A program made the position numbers and the translations under genes. From Caldisericota bacterium (lineage in GTDB: Bacteria; Caldisericota; Caldisericia; Cryosericales; Cryosericaceae), in the NCBI GenBank assembly GCA_026390195.1, contig JAPLGK010000021.1, positions 1 through 6,425 on the forward strand: a stretch of DNA of 6,425 nucleotides, given 5' to 3'. The notes beneath the pieces were generated by a model, which searched no databases, was not told where the DNA came from, and saw only the letters and a list, made by a program, of their open reading frames with translations. The stretch's first letter is position 1, and each line of letters starts with the position of its first letter. Shown here piece by piece: positions 1-5,486 of this stretch.

Positions 1-24
1 GCTCTTCGAGTCTTTCTCTTCCAT
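1..24 (-). CDS. 5' end of third gene of the JAB/E2 operon (cut by window edge)
   Basis: On the minus strand an ATG at 24-22 opens a frame reading MEEKDSKS up to the window edge. It is preceded by a near-perfect Shine-Dalgarno GAGGAGG at 31-37 with 6 nt spacing. It starts 17 nt after the stop of the E2-like gene, so it is very probably the next gene of the same operon. Only eight codons are visible and they are too short and charged to identify. From the company it keeps, a ubiquitin-like modifier or an E1/ThiF-type adenylating enzyme is the natural expectation. That is inference from operon logic and not from these residues. Confidence 0.6.
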
Positions 25-30
25 CGTGTT

Positions 31-37
31 CCTCCTC
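31..37 (-). promoter_or_regulatory. Strong ribosome binding site of the truncated third gene
   Basis: The minus strand reads GAGGAGG, 6 nt before the ATG at 24. It is one of the best Shine-Dalgarno matches in the window and is the main evidence that the eight codons at the left edge are a real gene start. Confidence 0.7.
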
Positions 38-41
38 GTGG

Positions 42-494
42 TCAGGCTTCCATGTGCGGCAGGTAGTGGTCTATGGCATAGCCGCTGTCCAGATGGCCTT
101 CATAGGCTTCGATCCAGGCCCGGATTTTCAGCAGGACTTTGAAGAATGTGATATTGGGGTGCCAGTGAGAGGCACTGTAGTGACAGATGCGTACGACACC
201 GTTCTCCGGTTTCAGCAGGTGCATTGGATACGATGTACCCAGGTCGACCAGGGAATGCCCAAAGCGGTCTCGGAGGACGGGGCTGATAATCTCGACGATA
301 GGGACGGAGTTTGGCAAGTCGGCGGGCACGCGGAGACGAACGAGGTACTCGTTGCCCGCATTGGAGCGCAAGGTCCCCTCGATGACGGCACGACCGGGGA
401 TGATGCTGTCCTTCAGGAAGAAGGTCGGGAAGTAGCGCACCAGGATACCCATTTCGAGACGCAGTCTAGCTGACTGCTGCGAAGACCAGCCCAT
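42..494 (-). CDS. Prokaryotic E2-like (UBC-fold) ubiquitin-like conjugating enzyme
   Basis: Predicted 150-residue E2-like protein, which would carry a ubiquitin-like modifier as a cysteine thioester and pass it to a target. Residues about 36-75 look like the E2 beta-meander (Y50-LVRLRV, then PIVEIISPVLR). His92 follows, then the active-site segment RICHY with candidate catalytic Cys104. Trp111-His-Pro-Asn-Ile-Thr fits the W-x-P-x-x-T signature after the cysteine in bacterial E2-like families. A C-terminal helix (IRAWIEAYEGHL) and a G-x-x-x-D-x-x-x-PH tail also fit. The length is normal for a free-standing E2. ATG 494 is preferred: GAGAGGG at 504-510 lies 9 nt upstream. The in-frame TTG at 503, overlapping the JAB stop as TTGA, would sit directly against that site. 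The gene follows the JAB gene by 5 nt and is probably translationally coupled. Pathway membership is inferred from family and neighbours; the natural substrate is unknown. Confidence 0.8.
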   Translation of the reverse strand: MGWSSQQSARLRLEMGILVRYFPTFFLKDSIIPGRAVIEGTLRSNAGNEYLVRLRVPADLPNSVPIVEIISPVLRDRFGHSLVDLGTSYPMHLLKPENGVVRICHYSASHWHPNITFFKVLLKIRAWIEAYEGHLDSGYAIDHYLPHMEA

Positions 495-499
495 GGGAC

Positions 500-1567
500 T
501 CAACCCTCTCTGTCGCGGGGGGCGTCAGACCCCGTGTGTTCCCGGTTGACAAGGAACGTTGTGACCAGTTCCTCGATGTGCGTAACGACATCGTCGCCGC
601 GGTCCATGGCTACAAAGAGGGTGCGCGGGGTTTTCCAGGACTCCTCCTGTCCTGCCGGAATGTCGACGGGCCGGCATTCGATGACGGGCTTGACGACAGG
701 GTAGGAGTGTGGAAAGACGATCTCGAACGCGTAACCGTCGCGCTGGAAGGACAACGACACCCGTCCATCCTCTCGCTGCAAGATTTCGACTTCTCGTTCG
801 AGCGCCGATAACTCCTGGAACAGGCGGTGCAGTTCGCCACGCCCTTCGGGCGTCGCCATGAACGAGGAGTTGGGGAAGGTCGGGCTGTCTGTCTGTGGCG
901 CGGCTGCTACGACGGCAAATGTTGTGCTGGGGATGGCTTCATAGGTTGAGGCGGGAGTGCGCGGTTCGCTGCGTGGAAATCCCTTGATGGCTTCCATGGC
1001 CGGGCGCACGGGACTGGAACCAGGCAGGATGAGCCACGTCACTTGCTGGCGCTCTCCATCTCCGTGTGCACGGTACAGATATCCGCGCATCTCGACTCTG
1101 GCGGACTTGGCGGCGAAATTGCATATGGTGAGCAACCAGGCATTGAACCCGTTCTTGTCGAGTGCTCGCTGCATCGTGCTCGAGTCGCCTGTGGACGGTA
1201 CAGTGAGACCGAGCCTGTGGTGGGAGTGCCAGGTGCCGACATGCTGCAGGCCGTGCAGGTCGCGGAGGATTCCGCCGGCGGACTTGAGGAATGGAGACTC
1301 CTGGTAGAAGGCCGTGTCGTCGTGTTCGGCGGCTTCGCCGGGTCCCAGCACGTACTCGATCATCGGAGAACCCGTGTGGGTCCAGAAACCAAAGAAGTCT
1401 CCACCGGTCTCGATACTTGGATAGTCTGCGACGAAACGGGCCATGATCTCCAGTTCGCCCTCGTAGATGAGCGCCTTATCACCGCGCAATACCCCGGACG
1501 TCTGGGTCCGCCTGCGGACGGAAGCCGCCATTGTGCGCCTGAACTTCTCGCTGTGCCCTGTCGCCAT
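500..1567 (-). CDS. JAB/JAMM-domain isopeptidase with C-terminal E2/RWD-like domain
   Basis: A 355-residue protein. The N-terminal half is a JAB/MPN+ zinc metalloprotease: Glu53 in ETGGDFFG, the zinc-binding His114-Ser-His116, then Ser125 and Asp128 in PSTGD. The full JAMM set E / HxH / S / D is present, so it should be active. Such enzymes cut ubiquitin-like proteins from precursors or conjugates. A Pro/Ser/Thr-rich linker (about 195-240) leads to a second domain (about 244-345). This has an E2-type first helix (HRLFQELSALE), a YAFEIVFPHSYPVVKPVIE segment with the F-P-x-x-Y-P-x-x-x-P hallmark of UBC/RWD folds, and Trp311, but no cysteine where the E2 nucleophile belongs. It therefore looks like an inactive UEV/RWD-type binding domain. 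Start ATG 1567 has GGGGAGGA 3 nt upstream. A longer frame from 1639 would begin inside the promoter. It is the first gene of the JAB-E2-(third gene) operon. Confidence 0.88.
   Translation of the reverse strand: MATGHSEKFRRTMAASVRRRTQTSGVLRGDKALIYEGELEIMARFVADYPSIETGGDFFGFWTHTGSPMIEYVLGPGEAAEHDDTAFYQESPFLKSAGGILRDLHGLQHVGTWHSHHRLGLTVPSTGDSSTMQRALDKNGFNAWLLTICNFAAKSARVEMRGYLYRAHGDGERQQVTWLILPGSSPVRPAMEAIKGFPRSEPRTPASTYEAIPSTTFAVVAAAPQTDSPTFPNSSFMATPEGRGELHRLFQELSALEREVEILQREDGRVSLSFQRDGYAFEIVFPHSYPVVKPVIECRPVDIPAGQEESWKTPRTLFVAMDRGDDVVTHIEELVTTFLVNREHTGSDAPRDREG
504..510 (-). promoter_or_regulatory. Ribosome binding site that decides the E2 start
   Basis: The minus strand reads GAGAGGG. Spacing to ATG 494 is 9 nt, whereas TTG 503 would have no spacing at all. 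This favours the 150-residue form. The site lies inside the last codons of the JAB gene, which couples translation of the two genes. Confidence 0.5.
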
Positions 1568-1612
1568 TCTTCCTCCCCTGAAATCTCCTCTCAGAGCCTT
1601 CTGACTGCGGAA

Positions 1613-1640
1613 AGTATACCACGAGATGCAAAACGGCAAA
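1613..1640 (-). promoter_or_regulatory. Extended -10 promoter of the JAB/E2 operon
   Basis: On the minus strand, TATACT (1613-1618; 5 of 6 to TATAAT) is preceded by TGG, making a TGn extended -10 element. A weak -35 TTTGCC lies at 1635-1640, 16 nt away. Transcription would start near 1606, giving a leader of about 40 nt before the JAB ATG at 1567. The operon thus appears to have its own promoter, separate from the transporter gene upstream. Confidence 0.55.
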
Positions 1641-1690
1641 TATCCCAGTACGGCAGTTATCTCAGGCTGACAATCGCCTTGGTTCCTTCC

Positions 1691-2617
1691 TCATTGACTG
1701 TTGGTTGAAGGCAATGTCGACCGTACGTTGCGTTTTGTTGTCGGGAGGTTGCCAATGACGACGCCGGCTACGATGAGGAGGCCTCCCGCAAGGGCAACAA
1801 GCTTCATGCGCTCGCCGAGGAGCACCAGTGCATACAGGGCAGAAAGGACAGGTTCCAGGGAGTCGATGATGACGGCCCGTTGAGCGCCGATCATGGCGAT
1901 GCCCTGTACGAAAAGGAACATGCCTCCTGCGGCCGAGAGACCGATGCCGGCAAAGGCAAGCGTAGCCGTGCGGGAGCTGAAAACGACCGGGTAGAAGGCG
2001 GGCTGGCCTATGGTGAGGAGGCTCAGAACCACGGCGGGCGCCACCTGGTTGTACAGACCAAGCGTGCGCGGGTCGACTCCACGAATGACGCGCTGGGAGA
2101 GCACGGCGTACAGCGCATAGGCCACCGTGCAGGCCAGCATGGTCAGGACGCCGACCCCGGAGACGCTGCGGAAACTGGCGCCCAGCAGGAGCAGCAGGCC
2201 GACGGCGATGACCCCCACCGATGCCAGGTAGGCGCGCGTCACGCGTTCATGCAGGAGAATCCAGGCGAACAGGCCGGCGAAGGCGGGGTAGCAGTGGAAC
2301 AGGAACATGGCGGTCGACACTGGCAGCAGCCGGAGGGCGGTGAAGTACAGCAGCGTCGGCCCGGTGACGAACACGGCCGAGAAGCCTAGGAGGACGCCTG
2401 CCTCATGCCAGGTGCGCGGGAACAACAGGCGCCAGTTGAGGAGTCCGATGATCACGACCAGGATGATGCTGGCGAGGAGGTAGCGCTCCTTGAGCAGCTG
2501 CAGAGGGCTCAGGTTGTACCGGTACGCGAACTTGGCGAGGACCGAGACGCCGCTGTAGATGACGGCCGACGCGAGTGCGACCAGGATCCCGCCTTTTCGA
2601 ACCTGAGGCTGATTCAT
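1691..2617 (-). CDS. EamA/DMT-superfamily transporter (first copy)
   Basis: A 308-residue inner-membrane protein with about ten hydrophobic helices, in two homologous EamA halves (about 8-145 and 154-290). The end of each half shows the family signature: HCYPAFAGLFAWILLHER at 108-125, and SLEPVLSALYALVLLGER at 253-270, which is the classic E-P-(x)n-L-G-E motif. Family members export or import small metabolites such as amino acids; the substrate cannot be read from sequence. ATG 2617 has AAGGAG (2626-2631) 8 nt upstream, and the N-terminus leads directly into TM1, so the start is firm. The C-terminus is a short polar tail. It has its own likely promoter. The next gene on the same strand (JAB) starts 123 nt downstream with no clear terminator between. 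Confidence 0.95.
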   Translation of the reverse strand: MNQPQVRKGGILVALASAVIYSGVSVLAKFAYRYNLSPLQLLKERYLLASIILVVIIGLLNWRLLFPRTWHEAGVLLGFSAVFVTGPTLLYFTALRLLPVSTAMFLFHCYPAFAGLFAWILLHERVTRAYLASVGVIAVGLLLLLGASFRSVSGVGVLTMLACTVAYALYAVLSQRVIRGVDPRTLGLYNQVAPAVVLSLLTIGQPAFYPVVFSSRTATLAFAGIGLSAAGGMFLFVQGIAMIGAQRAVIIDSLEPVLSALYALVLLGERMKLVALAGGLLIVAGVVIGNLPTTKRNVRSTLPSTNSQ

Positions 2618-2650
2618 GTGTGCTGCTCCTTTCGAATCGTGCTACACCTC

Positions 2651-2678
2651 ATCATAGTACACCGAGAGCGGAGCGCAA
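2651..2678 (-). promoter_or_regulatory. Likely sigma70-type promoter of the first EamA transporter
   Basis: On the minus strand TTGCGC (2673-2678) and TATGAT (2651-2656; 5 of 6 to consensus) are 16 nt apart. Transcription would begin near 2644, about 27 nt before ATG 2617. It lies just beyond the end of the GNAT pseudogene, so the transporter need not depend on readthrough from it. Confidence 0.45.
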
Positions 2679-2724
2679 GGATGGTGGGCAAGGCGCAGGT
2701 GGCCGTTCCCCGGCCGTTGGACGT

Positions 2725-3360
2725 TCAGACCTGCACAGATGGGAGCTCCTTCAGCCAGGGTTCCGACACCATGTAGTCAGGGCCGACCGCCGCGTCGTAG
2801 AGGGGCGTTTGCCCCGGGAGAGAGCCCCGTAACTAGTGCTGTCGTCGCACCCAGGCTCCACAGACGGGCAAGTCCTTCCGTGAGGACCGCTCGTCGGAGG
2901 CCGTGGCGCAGGTGCTCCTGCACCTCGTCGCCTTCCACGCGTCGATATCCTCTGGCGCTGAGCAGGGAGTGCCGGAGGGTGTCGTCGATGGCGCTCCATA
3001 CCGGCACTCTCCTGCCGCCGCCCGTGCTCGTCTTTGTGAGATGCTGCCCCGCGGTATCGAGGATCTGTCCTTCCAGTTCGGGCGTCCGGAGTGCAGGATC
3101 CACCTGCAGGAACGCCTCGCCAAGGCTCTCCGGGTTGAGGACTGCGGCGATGTCTCCGTGCGCCGTCTCCCAGACGAAGGTTACGCGTTCAGCCGCGTCC
3201 GAAACGCAACAGTTGGCGATGAGATGGCACCGCCAGTAGTCGAGCCGCGCGACGTGCCAGCTGTCCTCCCTCTGACTGCTTGCAGGGAAGACGCGGCGCA
3301 GGAAAGCGCGCGCCAGTACTCCTCTTCATCATGGCAGCGATGTACTCTAAGATTCATCAT
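2725..3360 (-). pseudogene. Decayed tandem-GNAT N-acetyltransferase
   Basis: A GNAT-family acetyltransferase readable only by joining three minus-strand frames. It starts with the ATGATG at 3355-3360 (MMNLRVHRCHDEEEYWRA). The frame is lost in a CG-dinucleotide run at 3306-3313 and resumes with AFLRRVF, then SWHVARLDYWR, FVWETAHGDIAAVLNPES and VWSAIDDTLRHSLLSARGYRR. At about 2905-2922 the text jumps from the end of the first GNAT domain (GDEVQ) into the acetyl-CoA motif of a second (HLRHGLRRAVLTEGLARL, then LSPGANA). By my recollection of the family about 90-100 residues are missing there. A second frameshift in the GGGG run at 2802-2805 (plus strand) separates this from the proper tail LYDAAVGPDYMVSEPWLKEL, which ends at TGA 2725-2727. 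The motif A glycine pattern is also degraded (RHGLRR). Two frameshifts plus the deletion argue for a true pseudogene. Its start overlaps the HEAT gene end by 14 nt. Confidence 0.82.
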
Positions 3361-4024
3361 CTCTGTCCATTCCGCCGTCTGGCCGGGTTCTTTGCAGGAC
3401 ACGTTTCAGTCGAGCGCGCTGCGACGAACTCAACTCGGCGGCACGTCTGTCGATCGCCGCGAGATACTGCTCACTCACGCTGTCATCCACGGCGCACAGG
3501 ATGCTTTCCGCCTGCGTCGGGACGTCGCGGGGCAGGCAGGTTTCCAGTGTCCGGAGCAATGCGGGAAACAGAGCCGTGCGCCGTTCGGATGAGCTTGCAG
3601 CGACCCTCGCAAGCACTCTGGTACCCCACACGACAGTAATCAGGGACCCATGCTGCACTGCGCGCAGTACGTCGTCCACGCGCAGCCATATCTCGTCGGT
3701 ACGGAGGTCGGCCACCTCGGCCAGTGCGATCATGGCTCCCCATACCATGCGGTTGTTCTTGTCGCCCAGGAGTCTCAGGAAGGACGCTACGTGGTCGGCA
3801 AGCAGGTCAGGCGCGGCATAACCGATCTCGTACAGGACTTTCAGACAGTCACTCCGCACGTTCTGATCTCTGCTCCACAGGTTGTCTGCGAGCTCCTGCG
3901 CAGCTGCCTTGTCGTGCGTCTGCACCAGGTCTCGCGCCAGCTCCTGGTTGGGCACCTCGTCGCGGCGCCCCAGAGAACAGGCGAGCAAGCGGAGGACCGA
4001 CGATTGCCGCGGTTCAGGGTTCAT
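3347..4024 (-). CDS. HEAT/ARM-like repeat protein
   Basis: A 225-residue, soluble, mostly alpha-helical protein with no signal peptide or membrane segment. Successive helix pairs are visible at about 24-50 (ELARDLVQTHDKAAAQELADNL), 53-87 (SDCLKVLYEIGYAAPDLLADH), 90-122 (NNRMVWGAMIALAEVADLR) and 128-165. This is the pattern of HEAT/ARM solenoids. I recall a family in Firmicutes-like bacteria with the same SLGRRDE...PN N-terminus and KNNRMVWGAMIAL core, annotated only as HEAT-repeat proteins. No enzymatic residues are seen, and a protein-binding scaffold role is inference. ATG 4024 with GGAG 5 nt upstream is chosen over TTG 4078, which lacks a good site. The stop region overlaps the GNAT pseudogene start by 14 nt (ATGATGAATCTTAG), so the two were probably coupled. 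It follows the second EamA gene by 77 nt and is likely co-transcribed with it. Confidence 0.83.
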   Translation of the reverse strand: MNPEPRQSSVLRLLACSLGRRDEVPNQELARDLVQTHDKAAAQELADNLWSRDQNVRSDCLKVLYEIGYAAPDLLADHVASFLRLLGDKNNRMVWGAMIALAEVADLRTDEIWLRVDDVLRAVQHGSLITVVWGTRVLARVAASSSERRTALFPALLRTLETCLPRDVPTQAESILCAVDDSVSEQYLAAIDRRAAELSSSQRARLKRVLQRTRPDGGMDRDDES

Positions 4025-4042
4025 GGAAGCTCCATTGTGCGC

Positions 4043-4077
4043 TGGAACCGGACAGACGGCCGCCAGCGATGGTTCCA
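4043..4077. repeat. Inverted repeat between second EamA gene and HEAT gene
   Basis: TGGAACC (4043-4049) and GGTTCCA (4071-4077) form a perfect 7-bp inverted repeat around a 21-nt loop, 18 nt upstream of the HEAT start codon. No T-run follows on either strand, so it is not a standard terminator. It could be an mRNA structure between the two cistrons or an operator-like site. Chance is also possible at this length. Confidence 0.3.
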
Positions 4078-4101
4078 AGAAGGTTGTTGGGCGTTCTCAA
4101 G

Positions 4102-5142
4102 TCATTCCTCCTCTGTGCTTGCCAGTGTGCTACTGGTTTGTGGCGTGCTCAGTACGCGCATGCTGTGCCGGCTCTCGTAGACTCTCAGGAAGACTACGCC
4201 ACCCAGGATGAGGAGACTACCGGCGATCTGGATGCCATTCAGGTGTTCACCCAGCACGAGGTAAGCGATTGCCGCCGTGAATGCCGGCTCGAGGGTGAGG
4301 ATGAGGTTGGCGACACTTGACGGCAAGTAGCCGAGGCTGACATTGTACAGTCCAAAACCCGCGACGGTGGGACCTGCCGCCAGTAGGAAGAGCACGAACC
4401 AGCCCCACGTGGCTTTTCCAAGCCACAGCAGGTTCGCGGGGCGAACGGCCGCGCCGGGGAGGAACCTCCCGAGGGACAGATTAAGCAGGAGCAGGAAGCA
4501 CGCGGCGAAGGCGAACGTGTACAGCAGGGTTGTCCAGGGGTTGAGACCTTGCTGAGAGGCCGAACGGCCCATCAGACTGTAACCAGCGTACCAGAGGCCC
4601 GACAGCGTTCCTGTCAGGATGCCTGTCAGGTTTGCCTGCCAGGCGCCCGGCTCGAGAGCACCGGAAACCAGAACGCAGCCTCCCACGCAGCCTGCGATTG
4701 TCACAACCTTGACCCATCCGAGGCGTTCCTTCAGGAGCCACTTGCCTAGAAGAGCGGTGAATGCCGCCGAGGAGTAGACCAGAACGGTCGACACGGCTGC
4801 TCCGTTGAGCGAGACAGAGAGCATCCAGAAGGAGTTGAACATCGTCAGCATGAGGCCGTAGGCAACAAGATAACCTAGGTGGCGTCGCTCCATGCGCAGC
4901 AGGCGCGGACACAGGATGGCGAGTACAATCAGCATCGTGAGCGCCACGAACAAGTCTCGCCAGAACGCCAGAACGAGCGCCGGCATGTTGTAGGTCTGTG
5001 TGAGGTAGCGGATGAAGATGGCGGTGGTCGAAAGGATGATGGCGCTGGCCACGGCGATAGGATACCCACGGGCAACGTCCGAGCGCTCGCGGGCAGAGCG
5101 GGTGACTTGCTGTTCCTGGCACAGCGCCGTCTGTGTCTTCAC
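4102..5142 (-). CDS. EamA/DMT-superfamily transporter (second copy)
   Basis: A 346-residue membrane protein with two EamA halves (about 25-160 and 172-320) and about ten hydrophobic helices. The second half ends in LEPAFTAAIAYLVLGE (284-299), the EamA signature. The equivalent of the first half is VYSSAAFTALLGKWLLKER (122-140). It differs clearly from the other EamA protein in this window, so it is a distant paralogue and not a recent duplicate. The transported metabolite is unknown. The start used is GTG 5142, which overlaps the TGA of the sdaAB fragment as GTGA. There is only a poor Shine-Dalgarno upstream, so expression probably relies on translational coupling to that fragment. The first 25 residues are hydrophilic and carry no motif; a shorter start is possible but no better site was seen. 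The C-terminal tail (about 322-346) is polar and acidic. Confidence 0.93.
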   Translation of the reverse strand: MKTQTALCQEQQVTRSARERSDVARGYPIAVASAIILSTTAIFIRYLTQTYNMPALVLAFWRDLFVALTMLIVLAILCPRLLRMERRHLGYLVAYGLMLTMFNSFWMLSVSLNGAAVSTVLVYSSAAFTALLGKWLLKERLGWVKVVTIAGCVGGCVLVSGALEPGAWQANLTGILTGTLSGLWYAGYSLMGRSASQQGLNPWTTLLYTFAFAACFLLLLNLSLGRFLPGAAVRPANLLWLGKATWGWFVLFLLAAGPTVAGFGLYNVSLGYLPSSVANLILTLEPAFTAAIAYLVLGEHLNGIQIAGSLLILGGVVFLRVYESRHSMRVLSTPQTSSTLASTEEE

Positions 5143-5381
5143 GAACCCGAAGCCCCCAGGACTGGCTTGAAGAACTCACGCTGTGCCTCGAGGATAAGCA
5201 CCATCTGTCTCACATCAAACCTCCCTGCCCGGTCTCTGCAAACGAATTGCGGAGTCAAATGCGAACTCTTCTGACGGGCTTGCCATAGACGCGCTGCCAG
5301 ATAGCTGCTCTTGACAGCACCTGCCGTGTGCGAACTGGAGGGTTCGATCATGATCGGTCCCATGACGTCAAACATGGCCAT
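5139..5381 (-). pseudogene. sdaAB: Truncated head of L-serine dehydratase beta subunit, coupled to the EamA gene
   Basis: An 80-codon minus-strand frame. Residues 4-23 (FDVMGPIMIEPSSSHTAGAV) match the start of the iron-sulfur L-serine ammonia-lyase beta subunit, whose G-P-x-M-I-G-P-S-S-S-H-T-A-G motif is very conserved; here one glycine is Glu13. Intact beta subunits have about 220 residues. Resemblance ends near residue 40, so most of the gene is gone and no alpha subunit is nearby. The remainder (DVRQMVLILEAQREFFKPVLG) is not from SdaAB. It may itself be the head of another gene: GTG at 5213-5211 has GGGAGG 6 nt upstream, and the text faintly recalls an aldehyde-dehydrogenase N-terminus, at low confidence. 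The start ATG 5381 has AGGAGG 5 nt upstream plus a promoter, and the stop overlaps the EamA GTG (GTGA). The frame may still be translated and act as a leader for the transporter. Confidence 0.72.
5211..5225 (-). promoter_or_regulatory. Internal RBS and GTG start inside the sdaAB fragment
   Basis: GGGAGG (minus strand, 5220-5225) lies 6 nt before an in-frame GTG (5211-5213) that would give a 24-residue peptide beginning MRQMVLILEAQREFF. The quality of this site inside a broken frame suggests either the head of a second lost gene or an alternative entry point that keeps ribosomes arriving at the EamA start. Confidence 0.35.
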
Positions 5382-5404
5382 GTGTGCCTCCTGATGTCAC
5401 TCCA

Positions 5405-5431
5405 AGTATAGGATGGAGGGAGTCGTGTCAA
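5405..5431 (-). promoter_or_regulatory. Promoter of the sdaAB fragment / EamA / HEAT operon
   Basis: On the minus strand a perfect -35 TTGACA (5426-5431) and a -10 TATACT (5405-5410) are separated by 15 nt, shorter than the usual 16-18. Transcription would start near 5398, leaving a leader of about 17 nt that contains the AGGAGG site of the sdaAB fragment. It is the only clear promoter seen for the second EamA and HEAT genes. Confidence 0.5.
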
Positions 5432-5434
5432 GCC

Positions 5435-5450
5435 GTGAGGTGTGGTGAGG
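5435..5450 (+). repeat. 10-bp-spaced direct repeat between divergent promoters
   Basis: GTGAGG occurs at 5435-5440 and again at 5445-5450, exactly one helical turn apart. It sits in the 26-bp gap between the -35 elements of the two divergent promoters. This is the arrangement of some activator or repressor half-sites, but the repeat is short and may be chance. Confidence 0.25.
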
Positions 5451-5457
5451 AGCGCTG

Positions 5458-5486
5458 TTGTCCAGCTGCCGTATCCGGAATATACT
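5458..5486 (+). promoter_or_regulatory. Sigma70-type promoter of the patatin-like gene
   Basis: TTGTCC (5458-5463; 4 of 6 to TTGACA), a 17-nt spacer and TATACT (5481-5486; 5 of 6). Transcription would start near 5493, about 40 nt before ATG 5532. This also excludes the longer in-frame start at 5442, which lies upstream of the promoter. Confidence 0.55.

Noticed and set aside
150..160. His-Pro-Asn tripeptide in the E2-like protein taken as the canonical E2 HPN motif
   Set aside because: It lies after the candidate cysteine instead of before it. It fits the W-x-P-x-x-T segment of bacterial E2 families better.
1568..1639. Longer N-terminus for the JAB protein (start at 1639)
   Set aside because: It would begin within the promoter, upstream of the predicted transcription start. 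ATG 1567 has a strong Shine-Dalgarno site.
1043..1708. 221-codon plus-strand frame
   Set aside because: It is antisense to the JAB gene, whose JAMM residues and E2-like core are unmistakable. It has no RBS and no recognisable domain.
2701..2715. Hairpin GGCCG-TTCCC-CGGCC just after the GNAT pseudogene, as a terminator
   Set aside because: Only a 5-bp stem and no T-run on either strand; not enough to call a terminator.
2903..3592. 229-codon plus-strand frame
   Set aside because: Antisense to the GNAT pseudogene and the HEAT gene. Its length is a by-product of GC-rich codon use on the other strand.
3724..4320. 198-codon plus-strand frame
   Set aside because: Antisense to the HEAT and EamA genes; low-complexity, Arg/Ser-rich translation with no domain.
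4481..5179. 232-codon minus-strand frame
   Set aside because: Out-of-frame shadow of the second EamA transporter, which has clear membrane helices and the LEP...LGE signature.
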